This document shows, one piece after another, positions 1 to 8,917 of a stretch of DNA of 14,585 nt. The DNA lies in assembly GCA_027579435.1 (NCBI GenBank), contig JANBPK010001714.1, forward strand, positions 1 through 14,585, given 5' to 3'. The position numbers and the translations under genes were made by a program. Numbering within the stretch: position 1 is the first letter of the stretch; each line of letters starts with the position of its first letter. Source of the DNA: Candolleomyces eurysporus. Its lineage: Eukaryota > Basidiomycota > Agaricomycetes > Agaricales > Psathyrellaceae. The notes beneath the pieces are model-generated. The model saw only the letters and a program-made list of their open reading frames with translations. It had not been told where the DNA came from and ran no database searches.

Positions 1-1681
1 ACCATGGCTGCATATATTTCAACTTCTTCAGGGAATTGCTTGGAGCGGTTCCAGGAACTTGGCCAGCCATCTACAAATGTCCAGCTTTCTGGCATTGAGG
101 CTCTGTACAGCAGAATTTTGGCTNGAAGCTTTCAAGAATCTGGAAAAAANGGAGGACAGATATGATACATTCTTGCCTGTCACTGCTTGTGGCTGCCCAG
201 AAGCCTGTCTCAGTGAACATCTATGCCAAATTGCACAACACAAATGCCAAGGCAATCCGAGAAGCCTTCAAGTCTCTTCATTCTGTTGTCCAAGTCCCTG
301 ATAAGGGCTGTGATGATGCACCAGTCTCAATCTTTCATGCATCATTTGTTGACTACCTGACATCAGAAAAGCTTTGGGGCAAAAAGTGGTCAATCAACAA
401 ATGTTCTGCACATTGTCTCATAGCTGAGATGTGTTTCACACTCATGGAATCTGGGCTATACTTTGGGGTTTCAGGAGCCAAAACCTCATACCAGAGCAAT
501 GAAAACCAACCTATGCCTCTGCAAATTGAAGCTGCACTTGCTTATGCATGCACAGCTTGGGGAGACCATGTTCTCTATGCTGGAGTCACCAAACCCTTGC
601 AGCAGAAGATGCAGAAGTTTGTGGAGACAAAGAGGGTGTTATATTGGCTTGAAGCTCTAAGTGTGTTGAAGAATGTCAGCTATGCCTACAATACCCTCTG
701 GCAAATATCCAAGGTAAGAATATGATCAGTGAATCTGTGGCATAAGAGTTGACAAACTATGCAGAAACTGATGTCAACTGAGCTTGGGCCATTGCTGAAC
801 AATATTGGAGATTTTGCACACAACTTTGCCACACCTATCAGCCACAGTGCTCCCCATCTGTATCTTTCAGCTTTACCATTCTATGCTGCAACAGAACAGC
901 CACTGCAGGCACTTCTAGAGTTTCCTTCAGTTCCCATCATTCACCATAGCTCCCCTTATAGACAAGTAGTGTCTGTGATAACAACTCAAGATACAACACA
1001 ATGTGTTCTGTTTTCTCCAAGTGGCAAATACATTGTCTCAGGCTTGGAAAATGGAGAGATTCAACTGTGGAATACTCAGACTGGGCAAGCAGCTTTAGAG
1101 CCAATGACAGGGCATAGTGATTCAGTCACATCTGTTGCATTCTCTCCTGATGGCCAGTACATTGTCTCAGGCTCTTATGACAAGACCATCAGGCTGTGGG
1201 ATGCTCACACAGGACAGCCAGCTCTAGAGCAAACCACATCACAGTTATCTTTCTCACAATCTCTGTTTCTACACACATATTCACCTGGAATCTTGACACT
1301 CAATAGCACTGGTTGGATTCAGAACTTCTCTAAACACCTTCTCCTCTGGGTTCCACCTCATTGTCTGGCTGGCCTTCTTCAGAATCACAATTTCCTTGTC
1401 ATTGGAGATATTTACACCACCAAAGTTGAACTCACCAATGCAGTTTGTCATGGCTCCAACTGGCTCAGGTAAGTCCTAAAGTTGGTTTCTCTTACATTAT
1501 TAAATTTTTTCCAAGATGCAGGGAAGCCTTTCTGAGTAATCCTCAAACACACCAGCATTGGCCAATAAATACTGTAAGCTTTTCCAACTATGATTTGGTC
1601 TTGCAACTTATGCTTCATAGATTCCAACTTAGCTCTCCATTCAACACTTTCACCTGCCTCAGGATTGCTCNTTTTTTTTGA
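1..1681 (+). CDS. NACHT/WD40 NLR-like protein, 3' part (partial at left edge)
   Basis: This is the C-terminal part of an Agaricomycete NLR-like protein; the NTPase core would lie left of the window. Exons: <1-713 and 765-1468, with a phase-0 51-bp intron (714-764) that contains an in-frame TGA. Seen in order: a post-NACHT helical segment (IEALYSRILAEAF, LHSVVQVP, FHASFVDYLTSEK, LSVLKN), a linker ending ALLEFPSVPI, only two WD40 repeats (FSPSGKYIVSG..IQLWN and FSPDGQYIVSG..IRLWD), then the tail common in these proteins (LLLWVPPHCLAGL..VIGD..TTKVELTNAVCHGSNW). The N at 124 and 150 break the frame; skipping both gives one open frame from base 1 to 713. The 3' end is uncertain: TAA at 1470-1472, or a strong GTAAGT donor at 1469 joined at 1516, which supplies the family's usual Cys after the Trp (NWLRC) and runs to 1681, or to 1877 if N1671 is also spurious. 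These proteins are thought to act in non-self recognition; that role is inferred from the family. Confidence 0.75.
999..1244 (+). repeat. Two tandem WD40 repeats
   Basis: There are two consecutive units of about 40 codons (roughly 999-1127 and 1128-1244), each with the FSP.G.YIVSG core and an I.LW[ND] end, plus TGQ.ALE after the strand D motif. The 16-nt string tacattgtctcaggct occurs in both, so the units are also close at the DNA level. A full beta-propeller needs about seven repeats, so two cannot close a propeller alone. Confidence 0.85.
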
Positions 1682-3487
1682 CTGTCACCCAACTCCCTCT
1701 TTTTCACACTCTTTGTATCACTTGTATTCTACTCTGTCCTATCATTTCTCTTGTATGTATACTGCAACTATGGATGCCTCACATTGCTCTAGGTCTGAGT
1801 TTTCTCTGTGTTCTCCCAGGTACTCTTGCTCCTCTAATGTGACAGACTCTTGCTATGAGTACTGTGGGAAGCTCTAGAAACAGTAGGAAATGCACATCCA
1901 ACTGAGAAAGGGTCTCAAAAGCCTGTGAGCACTGACACAGCCAATGGCAAGTGTCAAAAACATTCCACACTCATCAAGCCCAACAAGGCAGTCAAATAGA
2001 GAATCCCCAACATAAACAATAACTACTACAGTCAATTCTCATCCCCAAGCTTCTTCAGATGCCTCCTCAATCTGGTGTATATGATGATGAGCTTGTAGGC
2101 CAATTGTAGCCCTGTTATTATGCATAGCAATAACTGTGCTCACAAGCTGTTGCCTTGCTTTGATGCTCAAAACTGATGAAGTTTATTTCAAGGCACATGG
2201 CAAGCCCCTCCTAATTTTAATACACTGAAAATCAGCTGAAAATCAAATATTTATCATTCAAAATCTACATCATTTACATCCAAAATAGCTGCTCTATTGC
2301 TCTGCCAAACTCTCAAGTCCAGGCAGATTCACAAGGTAAAATGGGAAGAGAGCTCGGTAAATTGTTGAAGAGTAACTTGAGTTGCTCAATACAAGTTGCA
2401 AGAGCTTGTGAGATGCCCTTACCAGACATCATTGCTGTAGCTGTAGGTGTAGGCCAACAGAAAGCAATCTTTTGCCACTGTTGGCATTCAAAAGGCTTGC
2501 TCAATCATGTGAAGTGATAAGTTCATCCTGTCATGAAAATGGCCCAGTAATTGGTCATGGTTGCCTAATTTTGGCAACATAATGCAGAACACCCTGGCAG
2601 TTGCCTAATTCCTTGGTGCAAAAANGTGTAGCACTCTAAACCCAGTTGCTACCATACAGTTCATTACAGTGTTTGCTGCTATGCTTTCCCTTCTTGATAT
2701 ATTTGTCAATAAGCTCCAGGCCAACAGGCAAAACCCATGCATAAAATTTGACAAATCTTTCTCACCTTGTACAGTGGCACTTCATCCATTCACTCAGAAA
2801 TGACTTGTGGCAAGTGGCTAATGCTGGGCACGGCAAGTGCCAAGGCATTCAGCATGATTCTTGTAGTGGCCGTCTCTTCATCTGCCCCTCCTTCTTTTCC
2901 TGGACTATTGTCATAACCCTATCCATTGAGCCCAGAAGGCTACCAGTCAGAGCCGAAGACAGCTGCAGACCCATGCTTGCAGTTACTTGCAGTACCCGCA
3001 CTGCTGCGATGGCAGTGATTCAAATGGATGCAAAGGGTGGGTTTCTGGCCACCCTGCCACAACAACAAACATGGCGGAGTTCTGTCAAGCCTGATCCTGT
3101 GCCAGTCATTGGGAGAGGAACGGTCTTGGCATTTTGTGACCCCTTAAGTACCCTTGGCTAAATGCCTCGGCAATATTAGCAGCCCTGGTTGATACTCCAG
3201 GTTTCAACTAGCCAGATCAATCTAAATCATATTTCATACATTAGCTTTTCCGCCCAACCCTCAGCAAAGAATGGTACATTTTGTTCCTGACTCTCAAGCT
3301 TAAAATGCATAGATCAGAGTCACGGTCAGTCTAAAGCAATGCGATTAAGGATCATGTATACATAACGGTGACAGCGATAAGAAAATAGACAAAATAAACA
3401 ACGGAGACGACATAAAGCGTACATATAAAACGACAGCAAGTCGGAAGAGAGTATCGCACATATCCGAGTACTTGAATCAACAAAAGC
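1682..3487. other. Gene-poor, CpG-poor region with decayed sequence
   Basis: I see no gene I can support. Short open stretches exist on both strands (for example 2313-2504 on the minus strand and 2748-3161 on the plus strand), but none shows a recognisable domain, consistent codon use or plausible splice joins. AT content is visibly higher than to the right, and CpG is nearly absent to about 2830. The stretch holds small repeats (ctgaaaatcag twice in tandem at 2225-2245; gttgcctaatt at 2560 and 2600) and two N beside T or A runs (1671, 2625). It is probably old transposon or repeat debris, but no terminal repeats or target-site duplications could be defined. The last ~300 bases would hold the RFC1 3' UTR and its transcription end. 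Confidence 0.5.
2560..2610. repeat. Short hairpin and direct repeat
   Basis: gttgcctaatt occurs at 2560-2570 and again at 2600-2610. The first copy also forms a 6-bp stem (gttgcc at 2560-2565 with ggcaac at 2573-2578). It is too short to define an element and may be a remnant of a small transposon. Confidence 0.35.
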
Positions 3488-6400
3488 TCATGATGATTTC
3501 TTCGCTTTCCCTTTAGCACCGGCCGCTCCAGCAGCCTTCTTCTTCTTGGCCATCTTAATAAGTGAATCCTTCGTAACATCCTCTGCATCATCATCTTTGT
3601 TTTTCGCCTCGTCATCCGCATCATCAGGCGCATCGTCCACCTCAAACGCATCTTCAATATCTGGTGCAGGACCTCCACCCGCCAATTTCTTCGGAGCCTT
3701 TCCAAGGTCCGTGGCTTTATGGAAAGGTATAGGATGTTCCGCCGCATTGTACCTGGCACATAATTGGTTAGTCGAGAAGGTGTATAGAGGCAAACAGGAC
3801 ACCTACTTTCGCGTGAAGGACGACTTCGTAGCCGTATTAATCTTCTTGAGAATCGCATCATCTTGATTGGGTCCAACTCCAAGTTCGACAATTGTATCCC
3901 AATCCTCCTTGGACAAGTAGTACTCGTCCATGTGCTCGATCACATCTTCCACAGCATCCTGCAAGGTGCGTCAGAAAGCTATCGAAGTATAGAGGAACAT
4001 AAGAGACTAACGGCGCCACGATCGACCAATGGCTTCACAATGTGAGGGAACAGCGCAGGAATGTACGATTGCCGGATCTCGTTCTTGTCCCCGGACACCT
4101 TCAGCCTCATCCGAATCTGAACATCGCCAAGCTGACGCATAAGCTTCGACTGTTTAGAGTTCTGCCCGAGCCATCTACACGAACAAGACCATGAGTAACA
4201 AGTAACGTCTTCAACATAGGCTGACGACAACGCACTGAGGGAATGTGATCGGATTTCCGCCATAGTGGGCACCCGCTCCGTACATGAAAGACGCTGGTCT
4301 TACTGTTGAGCATACAGCATGCAGGGGCATGAGTGACCAATGCTGCTCCGACCTACAACGCATTAAAACGCCATGAGCCAACAATAGAACCCGTGGAAAT
4401 GAAAACAAGCACGCACCCATGAATTAGGGCGTCCACGAGGTCACCGTCAGAAATTGACGAAGCCGCGCTATCCATCAGCTCCAATTCTTTAATAACCTTC
4501 TCGGGGCCTTCATAGTTCTTCAGCCGCGACGGTTGTGGCTTGAGATAGTTCTCTTGAATGAAGAGGGGGACGAACGAGTGGTCCTGGAAATAATAGTCCA
4601 TCTTGTCGCCGAGCGTCTCCCTCGACGTCGAGGAGAAAAGGTAAGGTCCAAGCACTTTATTTGTGATGTCGAAGGGGCTGAGAATCTGGTACTTCTCATT
4701 CATCTTAACCCTGGAACAGCGATTAGATCAGAGAAAATGCCATGGGGTTAAGTTGAGACGCACATGTCCTTGCTCTCATCGTATGTCATCGTAGAGCTCG
4801 ACAACTTCCAAGTGGAGAGCATATTCAAGACTTGCCGGATATCCGACTGAGCTCCAGCAATCAGCTGGTCCACCACGTTGGCGGGGATCTTGAGCCCTTC
4901 CCTATAAAAATGAATTAGTCGAGGTCCTCCGGCAGTGAGTTTGTTGAGAACGCACTTGAAGATGATTGACATGATTCGCGAACGGATGGTGTTAACTTGA
5001 GGTCTGGTGGCAATGAATAAGTTCCTGAGAATGCCACGAAAATTGCAACGTACTTTTGGAATGACAGACCGAACGTAGTGCCTTGCAGTGGCTTCAATTT
5101 CTGAGCATTGCGATCATTCGCAATGCAAATGATTGGTACCTGATACAGGGGGAGGCTCATTAATGGTGGTCCAAAATTTGGGGATAGGATTAACCTGCCT
5201 TGGTCTTCTTGATCAGAGCGTTCAAAGCCCCAACACCACCTCTGTCACCGGCGGACATACCGTCAACTTCGTCCATGATCAAACATGTTCGGTCGGTGAT
5301 CGGAACGCCCAAAGAATTGGTTTCCTGTCGGGCAAGTAAGTAGGGCAAGTAACGAATTATAGACGAAAAGCTTACATTGGCACCCTTGATATAACCGTCC
5401 AACGACGTATTGTTGATGTTCATCCCGTTCTGTGTCTGCCATCAGCGTCGAATTGTGATTGAGGAAAGATTTAACGCACCTCGACGAGCTTCTTGCTCCG
5501 TGCATCACTCGCGTTGAGCTCGATTGGGGTGAATCCCGCCAATTTTGCGCAGAGATGGGCACTGGTTGTCTTTCCGATGCCAGGAGAACCTGTGATCAGG
5601 ACAGCGCGGTAGCAATTCATCCCATCTTTCCCTGGCTTTTTGAAACCCGCTTTCACGCTTTTCGGCCTGCGGAAATTGATAAGCAACTCAGGCAGCATCA
5701 CGAGCACTGTACGACCCACCAATCAACAAGCCACTGGTGAAGCTTCTCGACGGCGGACTTGTTGCCGCAGACCTCTTTAAGAGATTGCGGCGCGTAGCGT
5801 GTTGTCCACAATTGCGTCTTGGGGTCAATGGCTTTCCCTGAATGGGCTGCCTTCTGTTCTTCCTTCTCTCGTTTCTCCATTTCCTTCGCCGCTTTCTGAA
5901 TCTCCTTTTGCTCCTTCTCCAACTTCTTCTTAGTCTTTTCGTCGATCTTTCCGTCGCCCAGACCCTTACGGGTGGCAATGAGCTTGAGGAAGCCATCTTC
6001 ATCCAAGGTCTTCAACTTGTGCTTCTTAATAGCCTCAAGTTTCTTCGGGCCGGCGTCCTCCCCTAAAATAACATAGTCGGTCTTACTCGACGGTTGGAGA
6101 ACGACCCGACCGCCGAATCTCTTTGCTATATCACTCGCTTCCTCTCGAGACAAGCTGGTAAGTTCGCCGGTAAATACAAACGCCAAACCAGCCAAGGCGT
6201 TGGGGTCTCCGTCAGGGATTTCCTTCGTCCCTTGCATTGGCGGCTGCCTGGCCAGTTTGGCAGCCTTGATCGCCGCCCAGCTGAAAATCAGGTTAGTACA
6301 ACTCTGCGAGACGGTCAAGGCACATACTTCTGTGCTTTGGGTGGCGGTTTCGTCGAAGCCTCTTCTGCCTTCGGTTTGGGTTTCTCACCCGCCTTTTTGG

Positions 6401-7097
6401 ATGGAAGCTTGACCTTCTTGAGAGGTTTCCGAGAGTGCTTCACGTCGTCGTCGTCAGAAACAAACTCGTCTTCCGAGACTGACTCGGATGCAGTCATGTC
6501 GAAATCTCCATCGTTGTCAACCTTTTTGGCCTTCCCGTTGGCCTTGGTAGAGGTCGACGCCTTTGGGGGGTTGGATACCGCAGCCTTCTTCGGCGGGGGT
6601 GTCTCGTCCTCATCGCTAGAATCAATGACCGTTTTGCGTTTCTTGGTCGAGGAAGCTTGGGGTTTAGGCTTCAGCGGGCGCTCATCATCGCTATCATCGA
6701 TTTCAAGAACATTGAGAGACTTCTTAGCACTATTGAAGACAATTTAGACACGAAATCAAGGTGCTCCACAGCTGGACACGTACGGTTGAGGCTTGGTTGG
6801 TGGCTCGTCGTCATCGCCTGCTGGGTCGGTCAAATTAGACCCAATGCTAATAGGGTCAATGGTACGCACTGATCGTTATCGGCCCTGGCTTTTGCGTCCC
6901 AGAAGACTTCGACGCCTGCAAAATATGTCTAGAAACGCATACTAGCATGTAGCATTGACCTCCATACCTGTGACGACTTTGCTGCAGTGAAACCTCCCGA
7001 TTTTTGGCTTGAACTCGAGGCTTTGGCTGACGCGCCAAAAAACATTCTCAAGTCCCCAGAGGTGCCCGTTTTCTTCACAGTCGTGGGGGGNAGGCAT
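3488..7097 (-). CDS. RFC1: Replication factor C subunit 1 (clamp loader large subunit)
   Basis: RFC1 is the large subunit of the clamp loader that opens PCNA and places it on primer-template junctions, in the nucleus. Exons (high to low): 7097-6968, 6915-6870, 6817-6784, 6729-6328, 6280-5720, 5666-5480, 5429-5376, 5324-5199, 5139-5054, 5003-4956, 4901-4764, 4710-4417, 4352-4236, 4174-4012, 3958-3807, 3752-3488. With N7091 skipped they total 2802 nt, or 933 residues plus stop. Domains: an N-terminal PIP-box-like DLRMFFG (residues 15-21, compare DIRKFFG in human RFC1); an acidic/basic low-complexity region; BRCT (about 228-305, [27 protein letters not shown]); a charged helix; AAA+ with Walker A GSPGIGKT (417-424), Walker B LIMDEVD (to 492), then [14 protein letters not shown] and [10 protein letters not shown]; the RFC1 C-terminal domain ([32 protein letters not shown]); and a Lys-rich tail. 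Nothing essential is missing. Intron 5140-5198 needs a GC donor. Confidence 0.95.
5140..5198 (-). other. Probable GC-AG intron in RFC1
   Basis: On the gene strand exon 8 ends ..ACCAAG and the next bases are GCAGGT. The following exon must start in phase 0 with GTACCAATC ([11 protein letters not shown], a conserved RFC1 motif). A GC donor right after AAG gives exactly LIKKTK-VPIIC. The nearest GT donor, 4 bases further in, leaves the wrong phase and no AG fits it. All 14 other introns of this gene use GT..AG. Confidence 0.7.
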
Positions 7098-7163
7098 GGC
7101 GGTGGTAATGGTAGACGAATAGACGACAACGAGCGCGACAGCGGCTGACCGAGGCACTAATTC

Positions 7164-7169
7164 ACGCGT
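7164..7169. promoter_or_regulatory. MCB box (ACGCGT), first copy
   Basis: This is a perfect palindromic ACGCGT, the binding site of MBF (Mbp1/Swi6 type) in yeasts, which drives DNA-replication genes at G1/S. It lies 67 bp upstream of the RFC1 start codon. Confidence 0.6.
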
Positions 7170-7182
7170 GATGTGTGACCTC

Positions 7183-7188
7183 ACGCGT
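7183..7188. promoter_or_regulatory. MCB box (ACGCGT), second copy
   Basis: This is the second perfect ACGCGT, 19 bp from the first, each embedded in a similar tCACGCGTst context. It lies 70 bp upstream of the start of the plus-strand gene. Paired boxes are the usual arrangement in yeast MBF targets. Confidence 0.6.
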
Positions 7189-7214
7189 CTGTCACATTCT
7201 CAATGTCACGGCCC

Positions 7215-7221
7215 TTGGCGC
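7215..7221 (+). promoter_or_regulatory. E2F/MBF-like TTGGCGC site
   Basis: TTGGCGC followed by GTC matches the E2F core (TTSGCGC) and overlaps a degenerate MCB (GCGCGTC). It is weaker than the two perfect MCB boxes just upstream. Confidence 0.3.
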
Positions 7222-7257
7222 GTCCGCTCGCTGCTTCCTCTTGCTATTTTCGCAAGG

Positions 7258-8584
7258 ATGCTCTCAACCCCTTCTGTCAAGAAAGAGGAAATGGATGTCT
7301 CCGGTGTTTGGGATGCCCAGACGGCTATTTCTGAGACCAGAACCAAGAAAAGCAAACACGCAGTCAGCATTCAAATCAAACAGGAGTTGTCTCCTTCTGT
7401 TGAAGAAAAGAAATTATTTACCGTCGGTTGCTGCCTGATTGTCAATGACTTACAGCCAGGCTTACCATCTTCAGTCTCAGAACGTAAAAACGGAGTCAAA
7501 GTCTTCTCCTGAGGAGACTAAAATAAAGAAAATGCAATTCGACGACGAGCTGACGAACCGGAGATACCAGGCTGCCGATATCTCGACCAGACCCTTTCCC
7601 ATCACCGCCAGTCGGGCGACCTTGAATGAGAAGGTGTCCCGCCGTTTTATGTCTACCGTATATGGCGGAAGCTCCCAAGACGTTTTCCCCGCTATCAGCC
7701 CACGAAAACTTGAGGATCATGGTCTCAACGACTGGATGTACCCCCCGCTCGATTATCACCCAATGGCGCCTCGCAACCCAGGGGAACCTGGTTTCTATTT
7801 TTCCGTCGATAACGGTTCCCGAGCGCTGGAAGACGGTCAAGTCAAGCGCGTATTCACGAGAGTGACGAAGAGTCCACGGGCCCTTTGGTTATACCAGGGG
7901 CAATACGAGGTTCATCTCTCCGAATCAATTACAAAAGAAGAATGGCAACGGCAGAGTCTCATTGTAAGTACTATAATCGGACAAAGGCGTGCAACTCCAT
8001 TGAATTTATCCTCTCAGGTTCGGAACACTTGGATATCTCAAATCCAAAGCCAAAATTGGGGAAGCGCACTTCGAGCCAGGATTTACGCTCGAAAATTGGC
8101 GAATCCAGAGCCTAAGCCGGCTGATATCGAGCAAATCCTTGAAGAAGGACTCGATAAATCTGTTACCAAAGAAGAAGTGGCTCTTGCCCTCACACGAGGT
8201 GACGAGGTAAGTCATTCAAATGCGTTCGTTCAAAGGACACATAGTGAGATTTCCTGCCGACAGACTCTAGTGGTATACACTTTAAAATGCGTTGGATACG
8301 AAGAAAACTTCAAGAAACGATTGATCGACAAACTGCGAAACTGGAATTTCCAGGAAGAAGGGAAGAAGACTACCAAGTCTGCAAGAAAGCGGCCCGCCAG
8401 GAAAGAGAGCTCCAACCCAAAAAGCGCAAAACGCCAGCGAACGGCCCCACCTTCCAGCTCGGGAACGAGTACTAGCTCAGAGCGTAGCGTCGATATTCGG
8501 GATGATAATGACGAGGATGGTGATGAAAGTAATCAGCTTGTTTATATACCGCGTGGTACACGCTCCCGGCCTAAACAAACCTGA
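7258..8584 (+). CDS. Nuclear-type basidiomycete protein, paralog A (probably DUF6697 family)
   Basis: The function is unknown. Predicted exons are 7258-7422, 7475-7963, 8018-8206 and 8264-8584, giving 387 residues. ATG 7258 has a good context and the first exon's VKKEE matches paralog B. The first intron (7423-7474) is the least certain, since its donor is GTCGGT and acceptor 7480 is also possible. Introns 2 and 3 (54 and 57 bp) have no stop and could be mistaken for coding, but the paralog has introns at the same sites with stops. The N-terminus is disordered, with VKKE (7-10), IKQE (40-43) and VKTE (59-62), all fitting the SUMO consensus. The core domain runs from FDDELTNRRYQ through VYGGSSQDVFP, PRNPGEPGFYFSV, ALWLYQGQYEV, SESITKEEW, VRNTWISQI, VTKEEVALALTRGDE and VYTLKCVGYEENF. 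The C-terminus has basic clusters (RKRPARK, KSAKRQR), then an acidic run and a RGTRSRP tail. I recall this core as DUF6697, from memory. Nuclear location is inferred from the basic clusters. Confidence 0.8.
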
Positions 8585-8917
8585 GGGGTCCGTACTTCAA
8601 GCTTCCAGGTCTTTCAGCTCGGGAGCGCCGAAGAAGACGCGCGAACAGAAAGCGCACGGACAAGCGCCTACCATCAGCAAAAAATCCTCCTCGCACTCCA
8701 AAATTATGTTGATACCCTAATTTTACCATATCATAACGATTTTAGCTCTCATGTAAATCCAAACAATATATTTCGCGAGCTAGGAGTGATTCAGACTTCC
8801 AATCACACACAAAGCAAAACAACACTGCTGGCACATGTGAAGCTGTGACATTGAAGTAGCTAGTCGACGCGAACAAATCGTTGGCACGGCTGTGGCCTAT
8901 TGGATCCCAGTACCAGA
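8585..8917. other. Spacer between the tandem paralogs
   Basis: 333 bp would hold the 3' UTR of paralog A and the promoter of paralog B. An ACGCGC (about 8636) and an ACGCGA (8867-8872) resemble degenerate MCB cores, but there is no perfect ACGCGT as upstream of paralog A. The stretch around 8700-8770 is AT-rich and may contain the poly(A) site. No gene is seen. Confidence 0.4.

Larger units (their letters stand above)
7098..7257. promoter_or_regulatory. Divergent promoter between RFC1 and paralog A
   Basis: Only 160 bp separate the RFC1 start codon (7097, minus) from the start of the plus-strand gene (7258). The spacer is rich in CpG and holds two ACGCGT boxes and a TTGGCGC match, both of which are G1/S control motifs. 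Both genes probably use it; that is an inference from layout. Confidence 0.65.

Noticed and set aside
1..725. Frameshifted pseudogene call for the NLR-like gene
   Set aside because: Both apparent frame changes coincide exactly with N characters, and skipping them gives an open frame. A sequencing artefact is simpler.
1779..2504. Minus-strand open frames as transposase remnants
   Set aside because: They are short, with no transposase motif, terminal repeats or target duplications. They are only described as decayed sequence.
2748..3161. A 137-codon plus-strand open frame at the CpG border
   Set aside because: No domain, no splice context and irregular codon use; it crosses the compositional border, which a real gene would not be expected to do.
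3546..3866. Ser/Ala-rich plus-strand open frame
   Set aside because: It is antisense to the acidic and Lys-rich tail of RFC1; complementary codons explain the composition.
6094..6747. A 217-codon open frame on the plus strand
   Set aside because: It lies antisense to RFC1 exons 4 and 5, whose minus-strand reading matches the conserved BRCT region. It has no domain and arises from codon bias of the real gene.
7964..8263. Continuous reading through the paralog A introns as coding
   Set aside because: Both segments have GT..AG ends and normal length, and paralog B has stop-containing introns at the same points between conserved blocks.
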